From Nitrospirota bacterium (lineage in GTDB: Bacteria; Nitrospirota; Nitrospiria; Nitrospirales; NS-4), in the NCBI GenBank assembly GCA_005877525.1, contig VBON01000190.1, positions 1 to 5,605 on the forward strand: DNA of 5,605 nt. Reading direction: 5' to 3'. The position numbers and the translations under genes are program-made. Shown here piece by piece: positions 1 through 4,681 of the stretch. The notes beneath the pieces were generated by a model. It did no database searches. It was not told the DNA's origin and saw only the letters and a program-made list of their open reading frames with translations. Position 1 is the stretch's first letter; each line of letters begins with the position of its first letter.

Positions 1-1287
1 AAAGAAGCCAAGTACATTGCGAGGTTTGTGGTGGGGCGCCTTCGGCTGGGTGTCGGGGACGCGACCGTGCTGGAAGCCCTGGCCCTAGCGAAGCTCGGGG
101 ATCGCAAGCTAAAAGTGGACCTAGAGCGAGCCTACAATCTCTGCTCGGATCTTGGTCGCGTGGGAGAGGTTGCTAGCGAAGGGGGACGTGAGGGGATCGC
201 TGCGATTCACGTCCAGGTCGGATACCCCATCCGCATGGCCTTGTGCGAACGGGTCGCCCAACCGGAAGATATCATCCAGAAGATCGGCCCATGTGCGGTG
301 GAACCGAAACTGGACGGCTTTCGCTGCCAGATCCATAAAGACGGCGAAAAGGTGGAGATCTTCTCTCGAAACCTTGAGCGCACGACCGCCATGTTCCCGG
401 ATATCGCCGACGCTGTCAGGCGTCAAATCCGCGCTAAGAACGCGATCTTCGAAGGGGAAGCGCTCGCGGGCGAACTACTGTCTTTTCAGACAACAATCCA
501 GCGGAAACGCAAGCATGGCATTGCCGATCACGCGAAGGAATTTCCGCTGAAGCTCTACGGCTTTGATCTGCTCTACGTGGATGGCGAGGACTACACGCGA
601 CGGCCGTATCACGAGCGGCGCAGGGAATTGATCGCGCGCATCGAGCACGGGCCGATCATCGAGCCGGCGGAGGCCGAAGAAGTGGAGGATCCGAAACGCC
701 TACGCATCATTTTCGAGGGAGCGATCGCCCGCGGGCTTGAGGGGATCGTGGCCAAGCGGCCGGATTCTCCCTACACGGCCGGATCTCGCAACTTTAACTG
801 GATCAAACTCAAACGCAGCTATAAGGGGGAGCTGTCGGATACGGTGGATCTCTGCCTGGTCGGCTATTTCCGTGGGGGAGGCAAGCGGGCGCGGTTCGGG
901 ATCGGAGCCGTTCTTGCCGCGGCGTATGACGCCACAGCCGATGTCTTTAAGACGATCTGCAAAGTCGGCACGGGCTTTTCGGATGAAGAATGGGTCCGAC
1001 TGCGGGAGCGCCTGGACACCATTGCCGTCGAGCATCGACCGGCGCGGGTGGATTCCAAGATGATCCCCGACGTCTGGGTGCAGCCTGCATTTGTCATCAC
1101 GGTCGCCGCGGATGAGATCACCCGCAGCCCGTTGCACACCTGCGGGTCCGCCCAGGGCATCGGCTATGCCTTGAGATTTCCGCGTGTCCAGGGATTCCTC
1201 AGAGATGACAAACGGGCCGAGGATGCGAACACGGTCCAGGATATCATCGAGTTGTACGAGCTTCAAAAACGGGTCAAGCTAGAATAA
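1..1287 (+). CDS. lig: ATP-dependent DNA ligase, archaeal/eukaryotic (LigI-like) type, 5'-truncated
   Basis: Seals nicks in duplex DNA using ATP through a covalent lysyl-AMP intermediate. The frame is open from the first base, so the gene starts upstream; 428 codons are visible. Counting from nt 1, residues 5-28 are the end of the N-terminal DNA-binding domain, with the GRLRLGVG signature. The nucleotidyltransferase core follows: motif I EPKLDG with catalytic Lys103, SRN at 122-124, motif III FEGE at 150-153, YGFDLLYVDGED at 186-197, motif IV EGIVAK at 247-252, and motif V WIKLK at 267-271. The OB-fold domain then has the GxGKRARFG, KVGTGF and PDVWVQPA stretches typical of LigI-like enzymes. 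All core motifs are intact, so the enzyme should be active if the missing N-terminus is normal. The full-length family is about 550-600 residues, so roughly 130-170 are missing. A role in repair rather than replication is inferred, because bacteria normally replicate with NAD-dependent LigA. The gene could belong to a repair cluster to the left, which is not visible. Confidence 0.95.
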   Translation, partial: KEAKYIARFVVGRLRLGVGDATVLEALALAKLGDRKLKVDLERAYNLCSDLGRVGEVASEGGREGIAAIHVQVGYPIRMALCERVAQPEDIIQKIGPCAVEPKLDGFRCQIHKDGEKVEIFSRNLERTTAMFPDIADAVRRQIRAKNAIFEGEALAGELLSFQTTIQRKRKHGIADHAKEFPLKLYGFDLLYVDGEDYTRRPYHERRRELIARIEHGPIIEPAEAEEVEDPKRLRIIFEGAIARGLEGIVAKRPDSPYTAGSRNFNWIKLKRSYKGELSDTVDLCLVGYFRGGGKRARFGIGAVLAAAYDATADVFKTICKVGTGFSDEEWVRLRERLDTIAVEHRPARVDSKMIPDVWVQPAFVITVAADEITRSPLHTCGSAQGIGYALRFPRVQGFLRDDKRAEDANTVQDIIELYELQKRVKLE

Positions 1288-1301
1288 GGCCACGCATGGC
1301 C
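1288..1301 (+). terminator. Weak hairpin just after the ligase stop codon
   Basis: A 5-bp stem GGCCA/TGGCC with a 4-nt loop begins directly after the TAA of the ligase gene. It has no following T-run, so it would be a poor intrinsic terminator. It may only mark the 3' end of the transcript or be chance. Confidence 0.2.
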
Positions 1302-1371
1302 CTACTATTGGAAGCCCGCCGCAACTTGACAGCCGAAAGACCCTATGTTAATTCCTACAGCCAGTGTCCGT

Positions 1372-1377
1372 TATAAT
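1372..1377 (+). promoter_or_regulatory. Perfect -10 hexamer TATAAT upstream of smbP
   Basis: TATAAT lies 20 nt before the smbP ATG. The best -35 at normal spacing is TTAATT at 1348-1353 (18-nt spacer), a poor match. A perfect TTGACA at 1326-1331 is 40 nt away, too far to pair with it. If this -10 is used, transcription would start around 1384, at the Shine-Dalgarno itself, giving a leader of only about 14 nt. The alternative is that TTGACA at 1326 pairs with GTTAAT at 1347-1352 (15-nt spacer). Confidence 0.35.
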
Positions 1378-1383
1378 CATCTC

Positions 1384-1390
1384 AAGGAGG
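1384..1390 (+). promoter_or_regulatory. Strong Shine-Dalgarno of smbP
   Basis: AAGGAGG lies 7 nt before ATG 1398 and 10 nt before the second ATG at 1401. It is the best ribosome-binding site in the window, supports this start region and suggests high expression of the small exported protein. Confidence 0.85.
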
Positions 1391-1397
1391 AACAATC

Positions 1398-1739
1398 ATG
1401 ATGCGAAAATTTGCAGCGGTGGTGGTAGTGCTGGGTGCACTGTCGTTTCTTGCCGCCGGAATCTCCTGGGCGGCCGAGAATCATGTGAAGGAGGCGATTG
1501 AACACGACAAGGAAGCGATCGAGCATGGCAAGGCGGGTCATGCCGATGTGCTGACGAAGCACGCAGAAAAGGCGTTAAAGCATGCGGAGGCGGCCGAGAA
1601 GGAAAAGTCCAGTGCGCATACCCAAGAGGGAATCAAGCACCTCGAGGGCGCGGTGGCGTCGGGCAAAAAGGGAGATGCTGCCGGCGGCACAAAACATGCC
1701 GAGGAAGCATTGATGCACCTGCAGGAGGCGGCGAAGTAA
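1398..1739 (+). CDS. smbP: Small metal-binding protein SmbP, periplasmic His-heptad protein
   Basis: Predicted 113-residue exported protein that binds divalent metals, probably copper, in the periplasm. Residues 1-25 form a classic Sec signal peptide: MMRK basic start, hydrophobic run 5-22, and likely cleavage after the SWA tripeptide (23-25). The mature part is almost all amphipathic helix rich in Ala, Glu, Lys and His, with His at 29, 36, 43, 48, 55, 62, 74, 81, 100 and 107, mostly seven residues apart. This spacing places the imidazoles along the helix faces and matches, as I recall it, the Nitrosomonas europaea SmbP family (small, heptad His repeats, four-helix bundle). There are no Cys or Met ligand motifs in the mature chain. 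The gene has its own strong Shine-Dalgarno and is followed by a clear terminator, so it is probably monocistronic. The start could be ATG 1398 or ATG 1401. A role in metal buffering or detoxification is inferred from the family. Confidence 0.9.
   Translation: MMRKFAAVVVVLGALSFLAAGISWAAENHVKEAIEHDKEAIEHGKAGHADVLTKHAEKALKHAEAAEKEKSSAHTQEGIKHLEGAVASGKKGDAAGGTKHAEEALMHLQEAAK
1482..1718 (+). repeat. Two-fold internal duplication within smbP (135-nt / 45-residue period)
   Basis: Residues 29-62 (nt 1482-1583) align without gaps to residues 74-107 (nt 1617-1718), with 17 of 34 identities by my count. His 29, 36, 55 and 62 match His 74, 81, 100 and 107, while His43 and His48 correspond to Ser88 and Asp93. 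The shared GKxG and TKHAExAL blocks make this a true duplication rather than just the heptad rhythm. Confidence 0.7.
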
Positions 1740-1766
1740 AACAGGTTTGTAGGCTTGATGAGCGCG

Positions 1767-1798
1767 ACGGGCAGGGAGCCCTCTTCCTGCCCGTTTTT
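1767..1798 (+). terminator. Rho-independent terminator after smbP
   Basis: An 11-bp stem (left arm 1767-1777, right arm 1784-1794, one G-T pair, rich in G-C) encloses a 6-nt loop and runs into TTTTT at 1794-1798. It lies 28 nt after the smbP stop and before the nitrilase gene, separating the two transcription units. Confidence 0.92.
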
Positions 1799-1824
1799 AT
1801 TTCAGAAAGGATCTCGAAGGTCGC

Positions 1825-2616
1825 ATGCGTGTCGGCTATTTCCAGTTCGATCCGGTTTTCGGCGAAGTGAAACGCAACCTGGATGTGGTGAGCGAGCGGC
1901 TTGCGCATGTAGAGTGCGACCTCTTGGTTTTGCCGGAGCTGTTCAACACCGGCTACCAGTTTGTGTCGCGCGAAGAAGCGGTGTCCTTGGGCGAAGACAT
2001 CCCTGGAGGGGCGACGACCGCTCGCCTCCTGGAGCTCGCGGCCGCCCGGCGGATGCATGTGGTTGCCGGTCTTGCTGAGCGGGTTGGGAACGCCGTGTAC
2101 AATTCGGCTGCCCTCATCGGTCCCTCCGGATTGATCGGCGTGTATCGGAAGACGCATCTCTTCGCCGAAGAGACGTTATGGTTTACGCCGGGGGACACGG
2201 GATTTCCCGTCTATGATATCGGTCCGGCGCGGATCGGGCTCATGATCTGCTTCGACTGGTTCTATCCCGAATCCGCCCGCACCCTGGCGCTCAAAGGTGC
2301 GGATATCATCGCCCATCCCTCCAACCTGGTGCTCCCACACTGCCCGGATGCCATGGTCACCCGATGTCTTGAAAATCGAGTGTTTGCCGTCACGTGCAAT
2401 CGTATTGGCTCGGAAGAGCGTGCAGGCAAGAAGCGATTGACCTACATCGGCAACAGCGAGGTCGTGAACCCTGCCGGCAACATCCTCCGGCGGGCGGCCG
2501 GCAATCAAGTCGACTTGAGTGTCGTCGAAATCGATCCGTCCGAGGCGCGCGAGAAACGCATCACTCCTTTCAACGATCTGCTCGCCGCCCGTCGACCCGA
2601 GCACTACTCTTCCTAA
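1825..2616 (+). CDS. Nitrilase-superfamily carbon-nitrogen hydrolase
   Basis: Predicted cytosolic enzyme hydrolysing a nitrile or amide C-N bond through a Cys thioester intermediate, releasing ammonia. At 263 residues it is full length for the single-domain family. The catalytic triad is visible: Glu38 in LPELFNTGY, Lys109 in YRKTHLF and Cys142 in MICFDWFYPE; Glu116, the extra conserved glutamate, is also present. GNSEVVNPAG and the C-terminal RRPEHY tail are normal for the superfamily. The block from the catalytic Cys through SARTLALKGADIIAHPSNLV closely resembles, from memory, the Pyrococcus nitrilase, which acts on small aliphatic (di)nitriles. An amidase of the omega-amidase or carbamoyl type cannot be excluded, so substrate is unassigned. 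ATG 1825 has GAAGG at 1816-1820, 4 nt away. No good promoter is visible between the upstream terminator and this start. It is followed after 30 nt by the EamA gene. Confidence 0.92.
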   Translation: MRVGYFQFDPVFGEVKRNLDVVSERLAHVECDLLVLPELFNTGYQFVSREEAVSLGEDIPGGATTARLLELAAARRMHVVAGLAERVGNAVYNSAALIGPSGLIGVYRKTHLFAEETLWFTPGDTGFPVYDIGPARIGLMICFDWFYPESARTLALKGADIIAHPSNLVLPHCPDAMVTRCLENRVFAVTCNRIGSEERAGKKRLTYIGNSEVVNPAGNILRRAAGNQVDLSVVEIDPSEAREKRITPFNDLLAARRPEHYSS

Positions 2617-2646
2617 CCCAGTCGCTGCCATTCGTAGGTCGCGATC

Positions 2647-3816
2647 ATGACGGAAATGCGAACCGCAACGCTTCCTGAATCCGTTGTCTCACCGCGCTCT
2701 GCAATGCTTGCGTATCTGGCGCTGACAACCTCCGCGATGGTGTGGGGCGGCTCGGTCGTATTCCAGAAGTCTGCGCTGAGCTCATTCTCGCCGTTTGAGG
2801 TGTCGGTGCTTCGGGGGTTGGGCGCCCTGCTGGTGCTGGTGCCTTTATGGTGGTGGCAAGAGGCAGGCACGGTACGGTTTACAGCCCGCGACCTGCTGCT
2901 ATTTGCCGCCCTGTCCTTGGGAGTGTTGGGCAATCACATTCTCACCTTATTTGGTCTTCGCGACATTGGAGCGGGGGCGGCGGGGATCATCATTGGAGCG
3001 AGTCCCGTGATTACGGCCTTACTCTCCGCTCTTCTGATTCGTGATGTTCCCTTCCGGTCCGTCGTGGGCGGCTGCGCGCTTTCGTTTGCCGGCGTCGCGC
3101 TCGTGGCCGGTTCCAACGGTCAGGGAAACAGTGGAGGATCCCCCTGGCTCGGGGGAACCCTGATCGTGCTGGGTCTGGTCAGTTGGGCACTCTACACGAT
3201 CGGAGGCCGCCGGGCGATGGAGCGGTTTTCCCCACTGACCGTGAACTGGACCACGTTAGCGCTCTCCCTCATCCCCCAACTCCCTCTGTTGTTCTTCGAC
3301 CAAAGAGCGCAACTTTCCGGCTTTCGGGGCGTTCCGGCCTCCGGGTGGCTGGCCGTCGCCTATCTCATCTTCTTCGCGACAGCTCTGGGTCAACAAGCCT
3401 GGCTGTACGGCGTCAAGGGGATCGGACCCTCGCGCGCTGGCGTCTTTGTGAATCTGATTCCGGTCTCGGCCCTCGCACTCTCCGCGCTCGTTCTTGGCGA
3501 ACCTATCGGAGCGCGTAAGGTCATCGGCATTGTCCTGATTCTTGCTGGCGTCTGGCTGGTAAACTACCAATCGCAGAGCGGTTGCAGAGCGCCCGCTCAG
3601 TGGCCGTGCTCACCGGTGCGGGCATTTCGGCTGACAGCGGGGTGCCGACCTTCCGCGGGCAGGACGGCCTGTGGCGAAACTTCCGAGCGGAAGACCTTGC
3701 GACTCCCGACGCCTTTTCGCGCGATCCGCGTCTCGTCTGGGAATGGTATGACTGGCGACGCGGGCTTATTGCTACGAAAGATCCCAACCCTGCCCATCAC
3801 GCCTTGGTCGAATTAG
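2647..3816 (+). CDS. EamA/DMT-family transporter with an out-of-frame-overlap C-terminal tail
   Basis: Inner-membrane drug/metabolite transporter, probably exporting a small metabolite; substrate unknown. Ten hydrophobic segments fit the 5+5 EamA duplication, roughly at residues 20-40, 50-70, 82-103, 108-130, 137-154, 166-187, 197-217, 231-253, 263-283 and 289-307. Each half has the usual features, such as AMVWGG in TM1, GIIIGASPVITALLSALL in TM4, and GVFVNLIPVSALALSALVLGE in TM9. The family normally ends just after TM10, near residue 310. Here the frame runs another 79 or so residues to TAG 3814-3816, Arg-, Pro- and Cys-containing with no membrane segment, entirely over the Sir2 gene in another frame. 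The tail is therefore probably not a real domain; it may reflect loss of the original stop or a frameshift. ATG 2647 has only a weak AGG at 2636-2638. An ATG at 2656 is an alternative start. Confidence 0.88.
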   Translation: MTEMRTATLPESVVSPRSAMLAYLALTTSAMVWGGSVVFQKSALSSFSPFEVSVLRGLGALLVLVPLWWWQEAGTVRFTARDLLLFAALSLGVLGNHILTLFGLRDIGAGAAGIIIGASPVITALLSALLIRDVPFRSVVGGCALSFAGVALVAGSNGQGNSGGSPWLGGTLIVLGLVSWALYTIGGRRAMERFSPLTVNWTTLALSLIPQLPLLFFDQRAQLSGFRGVPASGWLAVAYLIFFATALGQQAWLYGVKGIGPSRAGVFVNLIPVSALALSALVLGEPIGARKVIGIVLILAGVWLVNYQSQSGCRAPAQWPCSPVRAFRLTAGCRPSAGRTACGETSERKTLRLPTPFRAIRVSSGNGMTGDAGLLLRKIPTLPITPWSN

Positions 3817-4268
3817 AACGCCGGTACGAACACTTTTGCGTGCTCACCCAAAACGTGGATGGCCTGCACGATGTCGCCGGCTCGCGCAATCTGATCGAAC
3901 TGCACGGCAATATCTGGAAGCTTCGCTGCACGCAATGCGGTCGCGTGCGCATGAATCGCGATGTACCGCTGGCGCTGCTTCCGTATTGCGCGGAGTGCCG
4001 GGGGTTGTTGCGCCCGCACATTGTCTGGTTCGGCGAATCCTTACACGCGGAGGATCTTTCGCGCAGTGAAGATGGCCTTCGCTCCTGCGAGCTGTTGTTG
4101 ATCATCGGGACCTCCGGTGTAGTCTATCCGGCGGCTTCGTTTGCTTCTGTTGCGCGTGCCGCCGGGGCCTTTGTCGTAGAGATCAATCTTGAGCGTACAC
4201 CGACATCTGCGCTCGTGGATGTTTCTGTGCAAGGCCGGGCGAAGGATCTGCTCCCATTGCTCTTGTAG
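3582..4268 (+). CDS. cobB: NAD-dependent protein deacylase, Sir2 family (class III / CobB-SIRT5-like)
   Basis: Removes acyl groups from protein lysines using NAD+, yielding nicotinamide and O-acyl-ADP-ribose in the cytosol. All core motifs are present with TTG 3582 as residue 1: GAGIS (12-16), GVPTFRG (20-26), TQNVDGLH (89-96), catalytic His108 in LHGN, zinc cysteines 116/119 and 136/139, HIVWFGE (146-152), IIGTSG and the EINLE strand near the C-terminus. Tyr56 and Arg59 in EWYDWR match the YxxR pair that binds succinyl/malonyl groups in class III sirtuins. At 228 residues it is near normal length, but the start is uncertain. The frame is open back to 3519 and reads IAERLQ just before the TTG, which looks like a natural sirtuin N-terminus, yet it contains no ATG or GTG there. 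CTG 3552 is another candidate. No Shine-Dalgarno is visible. Overlap with the transporter gene suggests translational coupling, or a frameshift. Confidence 0.9.
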   Translation: MQSARSVAVLTGAGISADSGVPTFRGQDGLWRNFRAEDLATPDAFSRDPRLVWEWYDWRRGLIATKDPNPAHHALVELERRYEHFCVLTQNVDGLHDVAGSRNLIELHGNIWKLRCTQCGRVRMNRDVPLALLPYCAECRGLLRPHIVWFGESLHAEDLSRSEDGLRSCELLLIIGTSGVVYPAASFASVARAAGAFVVEINLERTPTSALVDVSVQGRAKDLLPLLL

Positions 4269-4272
4269 GGTG

Positions 4273-4297
4273 ACAGTTATCAGATCCGATAAACTGT
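4273..4297. promoter_or_regulatory. 25-nt imperfect inverted repeat downstream of Sir2 (possible operator or 3' hairpin)
   Basis: Arms 4273-4281 and 4288-4297 (ACAGTTATC against GATAAACTGT, one bulged A at 4291) give nine pairs around a 6-nt centre. The core 4279-4290 sits in a near-perfect 14-nt palindrome TATC-A-GATC-C-GATA at 4278-4291 (both strands read TATC/GATC/GATA, one mismatched pair). It is AT-rich relative to its surroundings, starts 4 nt after the Sir2 stop and has no T-run. It could be an operator for the downstream small gene or a 3'-end stem-loop. Confidence 0.4.
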
Positions 4298-4474
4298 ATC
4301 TGTTTCGATAGGTTAACCGTCCTTCTCTCCTCTTTTGAGTCGCATCCTTAAGTGCCGTAACCCATTGTAATGAGGCCATTTTGATTCATGACACGGCCCT
4401 CAACGCCTGTGGCACAGTGCTTGCTCGTTCAATGGCAGGAGAAGCGGGAATCAACCGGAGAGGGGGTGAGCAAG

Positions 4475-4618
4475 ATGGAATGGGGAATCCTGATCACAGT
4501 GGTTATGCTGTTCGGAATGATGGGACTGGCGATGTTCGAAGCGACGAACGTCGATCAGCCTACGAAACGGGATGCGACGCGCAAGACTCGAAGCCGAGAG
4601 ATGAAGAAGGCCGCGTAA
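4475..4618 (+). CDS. Small single-TM membrane protein, 47 residues, unknown function
   Basis: Unrecognised small protein. Start chosen at ATG 4475 because a purine-rich Shine-Dalgarno-like run (GGAGAGGGGG, 4457-4466) lies 8 nt upstream. In-frame GTG 4466 would add three residues (start Val-Ser-Lys), and a longer version from ATG 4388 (76 residues) has a polar, less protein-like N-terminus. From ATG 4475, residues 3-20 form one hydrophobic helix (WGILITVVMLFGMMGLAMF), followed by a hydrophilic, strongly basic tail rich in Lys, Arg and Thr (about residues 28-47). By the positive-inside rule the basic C-terminus should be cytoplasmic and the short N-terminus periplasmic. Small proteins of this shape often associate with larger membrane complexes, but nothing here shows a partner. 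It lies between the Sir2 gene and the convergent UPF0182 gene, probably with its own promoter in 4269-4456, where I see only TGTAAT at 4366-4371 as a weak -10. Confidence 0.6.
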   Translation: MEWGILITVVMLFGMMGLAMFEATNVDQPTKRDATRKTRSREMKKAA

Positions 4619-4638
4619 CAGTTCCTCTCCATCGGGAT

Positions 4639-4660
4639 AGGGAGCCGGCCGGCGCTCCCT
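4639..4660. terminator. GC-rich hairpin between convergent genes
   Basis: A 7-bp stem AGGGAGC/GCTCCCT (4639-4645 with 4654-4660) encloses the GC-rich 8-nt loop CGGCCGGC. It lies 20 nt after the small-protein stop and 21 nt beyond the stop of the opposite-strand UPF0182 gene, the right position for a shared bidirectional terminator. Neither strand has a clear T-run next to it, so efficiency is doubtful. Confidence 0.4.
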
Positions 4661-4681
4661 CCCTGAGGCGAAGAACCAACA

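Noticed and set aside
700..1266. 188-residue open frame on the - strand
   Set aside because: Lies entirely opposite the intact ligase catalytic and OB-fold motifs; its translation shows no family motif. Long antisense frames are expected in GC-rich DNA.
1326..1377. TTGACA (1326) and TATAAT (1372) as one promoter
   Set aside because: The spacer is 40 nt, far outside the usual 16-18.
1633..2157. 174-residue open frame on the - strand across the smbP terminator and nitrilase start
   Set aside because: Crosses a clear terminator and two genes with strong family evidence; no recognisable domain.
3580..3816. EamA C-terminal tail as a real extra domain
   Set aside because: It is the alternate frame of the Sir2 N-terminal motifs, has no membrane or domain features, and the family normally stops after TM10; kept as a finding, not as a domain.
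4388..4474. 76-residue version of the small protein starting at ATG 4388
   Set aside because: No Shine-Dalgarno before 4388, and the extra N-terminal residues look unstructured; the purine-rich site 8 nt before ATG 4475 is better.
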